Source of the DNA: Prevotellaceae bacterium MN60
GTDB lineage: Bacteria; Bacteroidota; Bacteroidia; Bacteroidales; Bacteroidaceae
DNA: 64,000 nt
NCBI GenBank assembly: GCA_900199555.1
Contig: FZQZ01000003.1
Coordinates: 1 to 64,000, forward strand
Direction: 5' to 3'
Shown piece by piece: positions 42,337 to 52,271 of this stretch. Within the stretch, counting starts at the first letter, position 1. Every line of letters begins with the position of its first letter. The position numbers and the translations under genes were made by a program. Below the pieces are notes generated by a model. It was not told the origin of the DNA and did no database searches. It worked only from the letters and a program-made list of their open reading frames with translations.

Positions 42337-43032
42337 TTAGTTCTTCAATGAGTAAGTTACTGTAGTGACTACGCGTACCTTTTTAATATAAGGCGTGTTA
42401 TCATCACGGTTCTCGATAGAGAACTGTCCCTGATCGGCAGTAACAATCTTTCCGAGGTCACATTCGCTCGCCTCAGCAAACTGCGCTGCCGTCTTCTGAG
42501 CGTTCTTAATGGCCTCTGACATCATCTCGGGTTTCATCTGCTGGAACGACGCATATTCGTACTGCGGATAGTTCTCACCCAGAGCCACGCCCTGCTTCAA
42601 CAGTTCAGCCTGACTAGAGATGGCCTTGTTGACTTCTGCCACTTTATTGGTAGCCACCGTGATAGTGGTATTAACAATATAGCGGAATGCCTTCTGATTG
42701 TCGCCCCACTCGCGAGCCTCCAAATCGGTGATAGAGGGAGGATTGACAGTAATCTCCTTTTCGGGCAGTCCATACTTCAACAAGAACTCCTTAATCTTCT
42801 TGGTCTGCATATTGATATTCTCATAGAGCAGGGGCAGGTCGTTGCCCGTAACCTTCGTACCAATACTCCACGTCACCTTGTCGGCTGGCACCTCACGTTC
42901 AGCCAAGCCCTTTACCGTGACATGACGATCTTTGTTGGCAAAGTCGTTGATACCTGCCTTAACAAACCAACCCAAGCAGACAATGCCCAAAGCAACAATG
43001 GCTGCTGCAATAATGCGATTGTTTTCTTTCAT
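42337..43032 (-). CDS. SIMPL (DUF541) domain periplasmic protein
   Basis: A 231-residue protein with an N-terminal anchor or signal ([20 protein letters not shown]) and a SIMPL/DUF541 domain ([60 protein letters not shown]). Family members are oligomeric periplasmic proteins of uncertain role, some tied to oxidative stress. It lies 44 bases after rnr and is probably in the same transcript. Confidence 0.88.
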   Translation of the reverse strand: MKENNRIIAAAIVALGIVCLGWFVKAGINDFANKDRHVTVKGLAEREVPADKVTWSIGTKVTGNDLPLLYENINMQTKKIKEFLLKYGLPEKEITVNPPSITDLEAREWGDNQKAFRYIVNTTITVATNKVAEVNKAISSQAELLKQGVALGENYPQYEYASFQQMKPEMMSEAIKNAQKTAAQFAEASECDLGKIVTADQGQFSIENRDDNTPYIKKVRVVTTVTYSLKN

Positions 43033-43076
43033 ACCTTAATAAATTAATGGGGTTAATGGATTATAATTATAATAAG

Positions 43077-45272
43077 TTAATAGGATTCGCGGGAATCAGC
43101 AAGAGCAAAGTCGAGCTGACGCTTCTCGATATTGGCACGAGCCACCTTGATACGGATAGGATCGCCCAACTGATACTTATGATGATGGCGGCGACCTACC
43201 AGACAGTAGTTGCGCTCGTCAAATTCGTAGTAATCGTCATCGAGGTCACGCATGGGCACCATACCCTCGCAGTGGTTCTCGTCAATCTCGCAATAGATAC
43301 CATACGACTGGATACCAGAGATATGAGCATCATAGGTCTCGCCAAGCTTATCAGACATAAACTCTACCATCTTATACTTGATACTATCGCGCTCTGCCTG
43401 CTGGGCAACCTGTTCCATATCAGAGCAGTGCTCGCAAAGTTCTTCAAACTTATCCTGATTAGCCGAGCGACCTGCATCCTGATATCTAGTCAACAAGCGA
43501 TGCACCATAGTATCGGGATAGCGACGAATAGGTGACGTAAAGTGGGTATAATACTCAAAAGCCAGACCATAGTGACCAATATTATGAGTAGAATACTTTG
43601 CTTTCATCATAGCACGCAGAGCAACAGTTTCAATAAGTTTTTGCTCTTTCTTCCCCTGGCAGCCATCCATTAGTGCATTCAGTGACTTAGAGATAGCGCC
43701 CTTGGTTCCAGCCGTTTTCATCTTATAACCAAACTTAACTACAAACTCGCGCAATGCTTCCAGTTTGGTAGGATCGGGCTGATCGTGGATACGATAAACA
43801 AAGGTCTTTGCCTTGGTAGGATGGCCATCCTTGCCAGCCTTCTTAGTTTTTCCAATACTCTCGGCAACATATTTATTTGCCAATAGCATAAATTCCTCAA
43901 TGAGCTGGGTAGCATCATTCGACTTCTTAAAGTAGGCACGTGTAGGTTTACCTTTCTCGTCAATATCGAAGTGTAGCTCTTCGCGATCAAACTTAACAGA
44001 ACCACCCTTGAAGCGGCGTTCACGCAACTTCTTGGCCAAGCGGTCGAGCGTAACGAGGCAGTCTTTCTCATTAGCCAGAGCAGTAGCACTTGTAGGATTA
44101 GCTTTATCTGCCATCAATATCTCTTGCACCTCTTCATACGCATATCTTCTATTACTCTTTATTACGGTATGTGCAATCTGATAGCTCTTGACATTAGCAT
44201 CCTCGTCTAGTTGGAAGATAACCGAATAGGTCAACTTCTCCTCGTCGGGGCGTAGCGAACAGATAAAATTACACAGGCGCTCAGGCAACATAGGGATGGT
44301 GCGGTCTACCAGATAAACACTAGTGGCACGCTTCACAGCCTCTTTATCAATCACACTACCCTCCTTGACGTAGTGACTGACATCGGCAATATGTACGCCA
44401 ACCTCATAATACTTATCTTTCTTTCTGATACTCAACGCATCGTCAAAGTCTTTCGCATCCTTCGGGTCGATAGTACAGGTCCACACATCGCGCATATCGA
44501 TACGACGTTTGATTTCCTCCGGTGTAATACCAGGCTCTATCTTCTCAGCAGCATCTTCCACATTCTTCGGATACTTATATGGCAAACCATACTGCGCCAG
44601 AATAGCATGCATCTCTACATTATTATCACCTTCCTTACCCAAGACATCGATGACCTCACCAACAATATTCTTGGAGTCTTTTGAAGGCCACTGGGTAATC
44701 TTTACCACAGCCTTATCGCCCGTCTTACCACCTTTCAGTTTCTTCTTAGGAATTAGTATGTCGTGTACGAAGATATTACCTTCGGTAACGAGGAAGGCAA
44801 AATCTTTCTCTACCTTCAGTTTACCTACTGCTTGATCCATCTTATGCGACAGGATCTCTACCACCATTGCCTCCTTGATATGTTTCTCGCGGCGTGCCAT
44901 CATAGCCACCTTTACTCGGTCGCCATTCAGTGCGAACATCGAGTTACGCTCAGAAACAAAGATAGGCTTGCCTCCATCATCGGGCTGGAAAGAGTTTTTG
45001 CCATTAGCCTTACGGATAAAGGTACCCTCCTGTACCTGTGTCTTCAGGTTCAGACGATAAGAGTTATCACTCACTTTCGACAAATAGTCATCCCATGCCA
45101 TCTCCTCCATCAAGTCGATAGCCAGCATCTTGGTTGGATGGGTATCCAACTTCAGGGCTTTGAATATCTGCTTGAAAGAGAATGTCTCGTTAGGATTCTG
45201 CTGAAACAGAGTCTGCAACATTTCTGCAATCTGCTTCTTATTCAGTCGCTTTCCACCTTTTTTCTTACTCAT
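43077..45272 (-). CDS. rnr: Ribonuclease R
   Basis: A 731-residue RNase II-family 3'-5' exoribonuclease. An N-terminal winged helix (~1-75) and cold-shock domains precede the RNB catalytic block, which contains CTIDPKDAKDFDDALSIRKK (catalytic Asp residues), HIADVSHYVKEGSVID and YTHFTSPIRRYPDTMVHRLL. A C-terminal S1 domain (YDAHISGIQSYGIYCEIDEN) binds RNA. It degrades structured RNAs and takes part in rRNA and tmRNA quality control. The minus-strand -7 TATCTTTG at 45307-45300 is its likely promoter, back-to-back with the 45329 module. Confidence 0.95.
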   Translation of the reverse strand: MSKKKGGKRLNKKQIAEMLQTLFQQNPNETFSFKQIFKALKLDTHPTKMLAIDLMEEMAWDDYLSKVSDNSYRLNLKTQVQEGTFIRKANGKNSFQPDDGGKPIFVSERNSMFALNGDRVKVAMMARREKHIKEAMVVEILSHKMDQAVGKLKVEKDFAFLVTEGNIFVHDILIPKKKLKGGKTGDKAVVKITQWPSKDSKNIVGEVIDVLGKEGDNNVEMHAILAQYGLPYKYPKNVEDAAEKIEPGITPEEIKRRIDMRDVWTCTIDPKDAKDFDDALSIRKKDKYYEVGVHIADVSHYVKEGSVIDKEAVKRATSVYLVDRTIPMLPERLCNFICSLRPDEEKLTYSVIFQLDEDANVKSYQIAHTVIKSNRRYAYEEVQEILMADKANPTSATALANEKDCLVTLDRLAKKLRERRFKGGSVKFDREELHFDIDEKGKPTRAYFKKSNDATQLIEEFMLLANKYVAESIGKTKKAGKDGHPTKAKTFVYRIHDQPDPTKLEALREFVVKFGYKMKTAGTKGAISKSLNALMDGCQGKKEQKLIETVALRAMMKAKYSTHNIGHYGLAFEYYTHFTSPIRRYPDTMVHRLLTRYQDAGRSANQDKFEELCEHCSDMEQVAQQAERDSIKYKMVEFMSDKLGETYDAHISGIQSYGIYCEIDENHCEGMVPMRDLDDDYYEFDERNYCLVGRRHHHKYQLGDPIRIKVARANIEKRQLDFALADSRESY

Positions 45273-45328
45273 AATAGGCTATTTTATAATTTCCACAGGC
45301 AAAGATACAAATTATTTCATAAATGTAG

Positions 45329-45441
45329 TTGTCTATTATCAATTATTTTGTAACTTTGCGATAAAAATCGCGAAGATACTCCGTCTCGACAAAAAAAGAA
45401 ACAAGTTTCTTTGTTTTTGTGCTCGACTTTTCGTAACTTTG
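45329..45441 (+). promoter_or_regulatory. Double promoter module upstream of the first DUF3857 gene
   Basis: P1: TTG 45329-45331, 19 bases, TAACTTTG 45351-45358. Then the palindrome GCGAT-AAAA-ATCGC (45358-45371), the core ACTCCGTCTCGACAAAAAAA, the inverted repeat AAGAAAC-AA-GTTTCTT, and P2: TTTG 45410-45413, 20 bases, TAACTTTG 45434-45441. Confidence 0.72.
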
Positions 45442-45479
45442 CAGCAATTTCAAACTTATTACCAATTAAAACCATAGTA

Positions 45480-46979
45480 ATGAAACTCAACACACTAACA
45501 CTGTTTCTGCTGTTGACATGCACGTGGCTCACCGCTACAGCGCAGGATAACGTCAACACCAAATTTGGCAAACCAACCAAAGAAGAAATGCAAATGACCG
45601 TTTACGCACCAGAACCTGATGCAGAAGCGGTAGTACTCTGTAGACTAACGGATGTAGAATACACCGTTCAGACCGATGGCTACCTCGTTGACTATCGTGA
45701 GAAGATTCGTATCAAGATTCTCAAGCCAGAAGGAGCCAAGTATGCCAATATTACCATCCCCTACTACATTATTCAGCAGGGCGAAGAGAGGACATACGCA
45801 TCTCGAGTAGCACTACGTCCTCAGCACATTAACCTCAGCGGTGCTGTCTCTGCAGCCATGGATGAGACATCAGGTATCATCGTCGAGAGCATCGTCTCTA
45901 ACTATATCCACGAGGGTATCGAAAATATCAAGGCTACCGCATTTAACATGGTGGGAGGCAAGATGACTAAAACGAAGCTTAAGCAAACAGATATCGTTCA
46001 GGAACAGGTCGACGGAGAGAACTGGCAAGCCAGATTTACCGTACCTGACGTTCACGAGGGTACTGTCATTGAGTACGAATACACCCGCCACAGCGAGCTA
46101 TTCTATCGTCTTCACGACTGGCAGGCTCAATGCGAGATTCCCGTTGCGTATGCACATCTTGACATGACGATTCCTCGCCACCTCTTGTTCAACATCGAAC
46201 AGCACGGCAAGCAGCGCCTTGTTGGTACACAGAATGATGTTACCATGAAATACAAGTTAGAGAGCGATCCTCTCGCAGCACCTTCTTCAGTGATGGCCTA
46301 TCACTATACATTCACCGGAAAGGATCTCAAGGGTATTGCCAAAGAACCCAACGTCTGCACAACCGACTATACGGGTATCACTGCCGAGCTGAGCAGCTTC
46401 AGTCTGCGCAGCACAGCTCCAACAAATTATGCCAACACATGGGAGCACGTAGACGAGTTACTTATGGCCGACGACGATCTGGGAAAGAGAATGAAAGACC
46501 AGAGCCCACTATATGAGCAGTTGAAGGCTGAAAACATTCAGACCATTGCCAACGAGCAGGAACGCGCAGCAGCTGTATGCCGCTTGGTATTTAATCGTGT
46601 TAAATGGAATGGTAAGTACGGACTGTGGGCAAGAGACACTCACGAAACGCTCCAAAAGGGAGAAGGCAACAATGCTGATGTCAACATGCTCTTGCTACAG
46701 ACTTTGCGCGATGCTGGTCTGAAAGTGAATATCGTTGTATTGCGCCAGCGCGACTTGGGAGCACTGCCCATGAACTTTCCCACCATCAGCAAGCTAACCA
46801 CCTACATCGTATCTATCAAAACAAGAAATGCAGGTACAGTATATATCGACGCTTCGTCACCTGAAGGAAAGCTCAACACACTGCCCGAACTGTTGCAGGT
46901 AGAGCGTGCGCATCCCGTAGGTTATCCCTCAACAGCTCCATGGTCGAATCTCCAGAAAGCTGTACGTCCAGCGAAATAA
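45480..46979 (+). CDS. DUF3857 / transglutaminase-like exported protein, shortened copy
   Basis: A 499-residue exported protein (signal MKLNTLTLFLLLTCTWLTAT). It has a DUF3857 domain (~40-280; GTVIEYEYTRHSELFYRLHD) and a transglutaminase-like segment (NRVKWNGKYGLW; GEGNNADVNMLLLQTLRDAG) in which the usual catalytic Cys position is Asn/Ala, so it is probably not an active protease. It stops at about the point where the 682-residue neighbour continues for another ~180 residues. The first ~180 bases are nearly identical to the neighbour's, whereas the rest has diverged. The ATG at 45480 starts the signal. Confidence 0.85.
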   Translation: MKLNTLTLFLLLTCTWLTATAQDNVNTKFGKPTKEEMQMTVYAPEPDAEAVVLCRLTDVEYTVQTDGYLVDYREKIRIKILKPEGAKYANITIPYYIIQQGEERTYASRVALRPQHINLSGAVSAAMDETSGIIVESIVSNYIHEGIENIKATAFNMVGGKMTKTKLKQTDIVQEQVDGENWQARFTVPDVHEGTVIEYEYTRHSELFYRLHDWQAQCEIPVAYAHLDMTIPRHLLFNIEQHGKQRLVGTQNDVTMKYKLESDPLAAPSSVMAYHYTFTGKDLKGIAKEPNVCTTDYTGITAELSSFSLRSTAPTNYANTWEHVDELLMADDDLGKRMKDQSPLYEQLKAENIQTIANEQERAAAVCRLVFNRVKWNGKYGLWARDTHETLQKGEGNNADVNMLLLQTLRDAGLKVNIVVLRQRDLGALPMNFPTISKLTTYIVSIKTRNAGTVYIDASSPEGKLNTLPELLQVERAHPVGYPSTAPWSNLQKAVRPAK

Positions 46980-47008
46980 CCATTTGTATCAAATAAAGGC
47001 CTATCATT

Positions 47009-49057
47009 ATGAAACTTAACGCATTAGCATTATCTCTGCTGTTGTCTTGCATGTGGCTCACCGCTACAGCACAGGACAACGTCAACACCAAATTTGGAAA
47101 ACCAACCAAAGAAGAAATGCAAATGACCGTTTACGCGCCAGAGCCTGATGCGGAAGCGGTAGTACTCTGCAGACTAACAGATGTAACCTACACGATTCAG
47201 TCTAGCGGTTATCTGGTTGATTATCGTGAGAAATTCCGCATCAAGGTATTGAAGCCTAGTGGTGCTCGCTATGCAAAAGTAGTTATCCCCTACTCTAAGA
47301 ACGAGTTGGATAAAGCCAACGCGAAGCTCATCACAAAGACACAACTACGATTGGGCGTTGCTGTTCCTAACGACAGAGCAATGGGAGACTTTTACGATGA
47401 AGCCACAGGAACCAGTTCTGTATCAGAGAACATCATGGGTGAATACACCGATGAGAATATAGAAGAGATTAAAGCAGTTGCTTTCAACCTTGTCAATGGT
47501 AAGGTAGTAAAGAGCAAACTCGATGCTAGCGATATTAAGAACGAGAAGATTGAGGGCGACGACTATCAAGTAAGTTTTACTGTGCCTGACGTAAAAGAAG
47601 GAACAGTGATAGAATATGAATACCTCATTCATAGTGAGCTTTACTACCGAATGCACGACTGGGTGCCCCAATGCGAGATTCCTGTTGCTTATGCCCGTTT
47701 GGACATGGAGATTCCTAGCTTCCTTATATACAACATCGAAGATCGTGGCATCCAACGATTGGTAACCACTTGCTCAATGGGCAAGATGCATTATCAGGTA
47801 GAGAGTGCTCCTTCAGCACCACCAGCAAGCATCCCTACCAATCACTACATCAGTATTGGTAGAAACCTTAAGAGCATGCCTAAAGATGCTTACATCTGGA
47901 ATCCCAACGATTATCGTGCAGGTATCAGCGGAGAGTTGAAGAGTTATAGAGTACGTGGAGGTCAGCCCATAGACTATGCTAAGACATGGAATGAGATTGA
48001 CGACATCATTCTTGACGACGAAGACCTAGGTAAGCGTCTCGACAATCACAGTCCACTGCAGAAGGAACTTGAAGCTGCTAACATACAGAATATTGCCGAC
48101 GAGCAAGAGCGCATCGCAGCTGTATATAAGTTGGTCATGAACCGTGTCAAGTGGAATGGCAAATATGAACTATGGCCAGATGCAGAAAACGACATTCTTG
48201 CCAAAGGTGAAGGTAACAATGCAGACATCAACATACTGCTCATACAGTCTTTACGCGACATGAGCATCAATGCTTCTCCTGTAGTACTGCGTGAGCGCAG
48301 CAAAGGCGAACTGCCACAAAGTTTCCCCTCTATCAACAAGCTAACCACCTATATTGTAGGCATCATGCAGAAGAATGGTACGATGGCATATCTCGATGCT
48401 TCATCTACAGGTGGATGGCTCAACGTACTGCCAGAGGTTCTGCTCGTGAATAGAGCACGTATCGTAGACAAGAAGAATAAGAGTCCTTGGGTAAACCTTC
48501 AGAAGGTTTCTCGCTCACAGATTACCACCGTAATAGATGCCGTACTGACAGCCGACGGTAAGTTAAGTGGCACAGAAACCACTCTTCTGAGAGGTCTGGC
48601 TGCCATCAAGTATCGTCAACTGAATGGTAAGAGCAATGAATTTGCACAAGAAGAGAAAGTAGAGAAGAAGATTAGCGTTCAGGGCGAGGTTAACGATGGT
48701 ATTATCAGCATCTGCCCATTCTATGAAGCTCCTATATCAGAGAACCCCTTCACTGCCGAGAGCCGAATGTTGCCTGTAGAGTTCCCCTCTGAACAGTCAC
48801 AGCAGGTAGTAGTCAACATCACTCTACCCGAAGGCTATATGATGGAGAAAGGCATCGAACAGACTATCGCCTCTACACCCGACAAGGGACTCAACGGAAG
48901 ACTCATTGCCACCACAGGCGACGGAAAAGTGACGGTACAATATCAGTTTAACATCAACAAGACGTCTCACGCAGAAAAGAACTATCCTGCTTTGCGCCAG
49001 ATGTACGATTTGTTTATCACTCACTGTAAAGACAAGCTTATCATCAAGCACATATAA
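47009..49057 (+). CDS. DUF3857 / transglutaminase-like exported protein, full-length copy
   Basis: A 682-residue paralog 29 bases downstream of the shortened copy. Signal MKLNALALSLLLSCMWLTAT; DUF3857 (VIEYEYLIHSELYYRMHDWV); transglutaminase-like part (GEGNNADINILLIQSLRDMS, again without an obvious Cys); and an extra C-terminal beta-rich domain (from ~500, TTVIDAVLTADGKLSGTETT) that the first copy lacks. It is exported to the periplasm or surface. Bacteroidetes encode many such proteins, some beside polysaccharide or envelope genes; the function is unknown. It is followed after 3 bases by the epimerase gene. Confidence 0.87.
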   Translation: MKLNALALSLLLSCMWLTATAQDNVNTKFGKPTKEEMQMTVYAPEPDAEAVVLCRLTDVTYTIQSSGYLVDYREKFRIKVLKPSGARYAKVVIPYSKNELDKANAKLITKTQLRLGVAVPNDRAMGDFYDEATGTSSVSENIMGEYTDENIEEIKAVAFNLVNGKVVKSKLDASDIKNEKIEGDDYQVSFTVPDVKEGTVIEYEYLIHSELYYRMHDWVPQCEIPVAYARLDMEIPSFLIYNIEDRGIQRLVTTCSMGKMHYQVESAPSAPPASIPTNHYISIGRNLKSMPKDAYIWNPNDYRAGISGELKSYRVRGGQPIDYAKTWNEIDDIILDDEDLGKRLDNHSPLQKELEAANIQNIADEQERIAAVYKLVMNRVKWNGKYELWPDAENDILAKGEGNNADINILLIQSLRDMSINASPVVLRERSKGELPQSFPSINKLTTYIVGIMQKNGTMAYLDASSTGGWLNVLPEVLLVNRARIVDKKNKSPWVNLQKVSRSQITTVIDAVLTADGKLSGTETTLLRGLAAIKYRQLNGKSNEFAQEEKVEKKISVQGEVNDGIISICPFYEAPISENPFTAESRMLPVEFPSEQSQQVVVNITLPEGYMMEKGIEQTIASTPDKGLNGRLIATTGDGKVTVQYQFNINKTSHAEKNYPALRQMYDLFITHCKDKLIIKHI

Positions 49058-49060
49058 TAT

Positions 49061-50056
49061 ATGAAGATACTCATCACAGGAGCCAGTGGTTTCATTGGCT
49101 CCTTCATCGTGGAAGAGGCCCTGCGCCAAGGATTCGAAACGTGGGCTGTAGTACGCAAAAGCAGTTCACGCTCGTTCTTGCAGGATGAGCGCATCCACTT
49201 TATCGAGTTAAACCTCTCATCGGAAGAACAACTGAAAGAACAACTAAAAGAGCACCAGTTTGATTATGTGGTACATGCCGCTGGTGTCACCAAATGTTTG
49301 CACAAAGAGGACTTCTTCCGCATCAACACCGAAGGCACCAAGAACTTAGTGCGTGCCCTAATAGCTTTGCAAATGCCCCTGAAACGCTTTGTCTATATCA
49401 GTAGTCTGAGCATCATGGGAGCAATCCGCGAGGAACAGCCTTATCAGGAGATTCGTGAGAGCGACAAAGCACAGCCCAACACTGCTTACGGCAAGAGTAA
49501 GATTGAGGCAGAGGAATGGCTGGACACAGTCAAAGGGTTACCTTACGTCATCCTTCGTCCCACAGGAGTCTATGGCCCACGTGAGCGCGACTACTTCATG
49601 ATGGCGAAGAGCATTCAGGCACATACCGATTTTGCCGTAGGTTTCAAACAGCAAGATATCACCTTCGTCTATGTAACGGATGTAGTACAGGCAGTATTCT
49701 TGGCTTTGGAGAAGGGACAGACAGGTAGAAGATATTTCCTGAGCGATGGCGAGGTATATCAGTCGAGCACCTTCAGCGACCTGATTCGAAAAGAGTTGGG
49801 CAATCCTTGGTGGATTCGCATCACAGCACCTATCTGGCTATTACGCGTCATCACCTTCTGTGGCGAGTATATTGGTCACATGACTGGTAAGGTGACAGCA
49901 CTTAACAACGACAAATACTACATCATGCGACAGCGCAATTGGCGCTGCGACATAGAACCCGCACGCCAAGAGCTGGGCTATGACCCCAAGGTTAAGTTGG
50001 CAGAAGGCGTACACCGCAGCATCCAGTGGTATAAAGAAAATGGATGGCTTAAATAA
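49061..50056 (+). CDS. NAD-dependent epimerase/dehydratase (extended SDR)
   Basis: A 331-residue Rossmann enzyme. The NAD-binding motif GASGFIG is at residues ~7-13, HAAGVT near 74 and the catalytic YGKSK near 146, with a Ser in YISSLSIMG. The second half, with hydrophobic IWLLRVITFCGEYIGHMTGK, may contact membrane or lipid-linked substrates. The sugar or steroid-like substrate cannot be set from sequence. It begins 3 bases after the DUF3857 gene and precedes the PAP2 gene, which hints at lipid or envelope chemistry. Confidence 0.87.
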   Translation: MKILITGASGFIGSFIVEEALRQGFETWAVVRKSSSRSFLQDERIHFIELNLSSEEQLKEQLKEHQFDYVVHAAGVTKCLHKEDFFRINTEGTKNLVRALIALQMPLKRFVYISSLSIMGAIREEQPYQEIRESDKAQPNTAYGKSKIEAEEWLDTVKGLPYVILRPTGVYGPRERDYFMMAKSIQAHTDFAVGFKQQDITFVYVTDVVQAVFLALEKGQTGRRYFLSDGEVYQSSTFSDLIRKELGNPWWIRITAPIWLLRVITFCGEYIGHMTGKVTALNNDKYYIMRQRNWRCDIEPARQELGYDPKVKLAEGVHRSIQWYKENGWLK

Positions 50057-50087
50057 GTAAACAAAAACAATAAAGAGGAAACAAGAT

Positions 50088-51038
50088 TTGGATTTCAAGC
50101 AACTGATTAAGACCGAGGAGAATCCCCGCAAGGGACTATTGGCAGCAGAATGGGTAGCAATAGCCTATCTGATATTTACCTTCATTATCATGGCATGGTT
50201 ATGGCCACGCCTGCAAGACCCTACAACGATGTTATGGGGAAGAGGGCGTTATATCGTAGCAACAGCGGCCATGTGGTTTATCTACCGTTGGCATCCCTGC
50301 CGTCTTACACTCTTTGCACGTATCTTAGTACAGATGGGATTCCTTGGATGGTGGTATCCAGACACCTATGAGATGAATCGTGCCCTACCCAATCTCGACC
50401 ACCTCTTTGCGCAGTGTGAGCAATCGCTCTTTGGTTGTCAACCCTCACTCCTTTTCTCTCAGAAAGTACCCTATGGATGGTTCTCCGAATTGATGTGTCT
50501 AGGCTATGTCAGCTACTTTCCACTGATGCTCATCACCTATCTCTATTATTTCCTGAAGCGCTACAAGGAGTTCCAGATGACAGCCTTCGTTATGCTCACC
50601 TCTTTCTTTGTCTACTATGTAGTTTTCGTACTCCTACCCGTTACTGGTCCTCAGTTCTATTACCTTGCGGTAGGCACCGAGAATATTGCCGAAGGCATAT
50701 TCCCCAACCTAGGCGACTGGTTCTTGACACATAGTGAACGTATGGCAGCACCTGGATGGAGCGATGGTTTCTGGTATCACATTCTAGACCTGACCCACGA
50801 TGCAGGCGAGCGCCCCACAGCCGCTTTCCCCAGTAGTCATGTCGGTGTCACCACCGTCATCATGTTACTTGCTTTGCGCACCCGTAGCAAGGGACTCATC
50901 TTCACCATCCTCCCCTTCTACGTCGCTATGTGCTTCTCCACCGTATATATCTATGCCCACTATGCCATTGATGCCATAGCCGGCCTCATCACAGGCACCC
51001 TGCTCTACTTCTCCCTAATCAATATTTGGAAGAAGTAA
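50088..51038 (+). CDS. PAP2-family membrane phosphatase with TTG start
   Basis: A 316-residue membrane protein with about six hydrophobic helices. The PAP2 signature appears late: ERPTAAFPSSHVGVTTVIML (the S-x-H motif, ~240) and YAHYAIDAIAGLITG (~285; second His and Asp). It should remove phosphate from a lipid phosphate or transfer a phospho-head group. No ATG fits the N-terminus; the frame starts at TTG 50088, with GAGGAAA 7-13 bases upstream as a plausible ribosome site, giving MDFKQLIKTEENPRKGLL. The next in-frame ATG would remove the first helix. It is probably co-transcribed with the epimerase gene. Confidence 0.85.
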   Translation: MDFKQLIKTEENPRKGLLAAEWVAIAYLIFTFIIMAWLWPRLQDPTTMLWGRGRYIVATAAMWFIYRWHPCRLTLFARILVQMGFLGWWYPDTYEMNRALPNLDHLFAQCEQSLFGCQPSLLFSQKVPYGWFSELMCLGYVSYFPLMLITYLYYFLKRYKEFQMTAFVMLTSFFVYYVVFVLLPVTGPQFYYLAVGTENIAEGIFPNLGDWFLTHSERMAAPGWSDGFWYHILDLTHDAGERPTAAFPSSHVGVTTVIMLLALRTRSKGLIFTILPFYVAMCFSTVYIYAHYAIDAIAGLITGTLLYFSLINIWKK

Positions 51039-51042
51039 AGCA

Positions 51043-51816
51043 TTAGTAATCAGCAGCCTTGAGAGCTTCCCAGGTTTCTGTTGAGAGGATTTGACGATAC
51101 GGACCGTTAGGTTTGAAGTGCATCTTGCGAATATGCTCAGCACGATCCTTACTATCGGCATGGTCGGTGAGATAAGAGAGAATGCCGTAACTCTCAAAGG
51201 ATTCAAGGGTATTGGCCATTTCCATAGGGTCAAGGTGCATAGCATAGAGATAGCGAGCTCCTTGCTCATCAGCTTCGTCTTCTTTAGCACGAGTGATGGA
51301 ATTGCTTATCATATCGCTGGTGAGATTGATGAGACCATCAACACTGCTATTGCCTGTAAGCAATATCAGCAGCACTTGGAATACAGCCTTTTGACGAATG
51401 CTAGTCTCTATATGTCCTAACTCCATGTGAGCCACTTCATGACCGATGACTGCACAGAGCTGCGACTCATTTTCCATCTTTTCGATAAGTCCTGTATTCA
51501 CAATAATATGCCTACCTACAGTGGCAAAGGCATTAACCTCCGAGTTCCTGCTTACAACGATACTGATACTTGCAGTATCAATGCCATTGGCCTTACACAT
51601 TTCGTTGACCAAGGTATCAATAGGCATACGAACATCGTCAGACTTCACCTCATGGAGTCCTTTGTAAGTCAGGTCCCAGACCCATTCCGACAATTTGTCT
51701 CCAACGATGGTAGGTTTGAGATGACAGAGTTTCATCCAATCCACCTGTAAGGTGGCATAGAAGATACCGAAAAACAGCAGAGCCTCAACAAATAATTCCT
51801 TAACTATCTTATTCAT
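51043..51816 (-). CDS. M48-family metalloprotease
   Basis: A 257-residue zinc protease. The HExxH motif is in CAVIGHEVAHMELGHIET (~140), with the third ligand Glu expected in ITRAKEDEADEQGARYLYAM (~190). A short hydrophobic N-terminal segment (LFVEALLFFGIFYATLQV) is an anchor or signal. The family covers HtpX-like inner-membrane and BepA/LoiP-like periplasmic proteases that clear damaged envelope proteins. The start overlaps the upstream gene by 4 bases, tying it to a membrane-protein operon. Confidence 0.9.
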   Translation of the reverse strand: MNKIVKELFVEALLFFGIFYATLQVDWMKLCHLKPTIVGDKLSEWVWDLTYKGLHEVKSDDVRMPIDTLVNEMCKANGIDTASISIVVSRNSEVNAFATVGRHIIVNTGLIEKMENESQLCAVIGHEVAHMELGHIETSIRQKAVFQVLLILLTGNSSVDGLINLTSDMISNSITRAKEDEADEQGARYLYAMHLDPMEMANTLESFESYGILSYLTDHADSKDRAEHIRKMHFKPNGPYRQILSTETWEALKAADY

Positions 51817-52271
51817 CGCTTGCAGATTTTATCGGTTATCGTACTATATAGGTACCAACGATGCACCTTTCCCTTGCGCGTCGCGACAGCAGAGCGGACA
51901 GTCTCAACAAAATCATAAACATTATAGAGATTGACCGTAATGAAATAGGCGATATACGCTGAGGAAAGTTCAGTATAGCAGAACAATATACGAATGGTCC
52001 ACCAAAACAATATATTGTTCATAATAAACAATGGTACCTGCGAGACAAGTGCCTGAAGAGCATTCCAACGAACAAAGAAGGTGCCACGTCTAGACATCAG
52101 ATAGAAGATGCCTGTAGCAAGAAGATTGATGATAGGCATGGGCAAGCCAATCATCACAGCCACCAATGACATGACATAACAATTAGATGCACGCTCCTTC
52201 TCGTCCTCATAAGGAGTAACATTCTCTATACACAGAGAAGGCTCGTTTACGTGTATTTCACCAAATTCCAT
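51813..52271 (-). CDS. Small polytopic membrane protein (DUF4870-like)
   Basis: A 152-residue protein: a ~30-residue polar, acidic N-terminus, then four likely helices (SLVAVMIGLPMPIINLLATG; WNALQALVSQVPLFIMNNIL; IRILFCYTELSSAYIAYFIT) and a basic tail. The SRRGTFFVRWNALQAL stretch recalls the DUF4870/Tic20-like family (FVRxHAxQAL). It overlaps both neighbours (4 bases with M48, 25 bases with DUF2752), so it is clearly part of that operon. Confidence 0.72.
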   Translation of the reverse strand: MEFGEIHVNEPSLCIENVTPYEDEKERASNCYVMSLVAVMIGLPMPIINLLATGIFYLMSRRGTFFVRWNALQALVSQVPLFIMNNILFWWTIRILFCYTELSSAYIAYFITVNLYNVYDFVETVRSAVATRKGKVHRWYLYSTITDKICKR

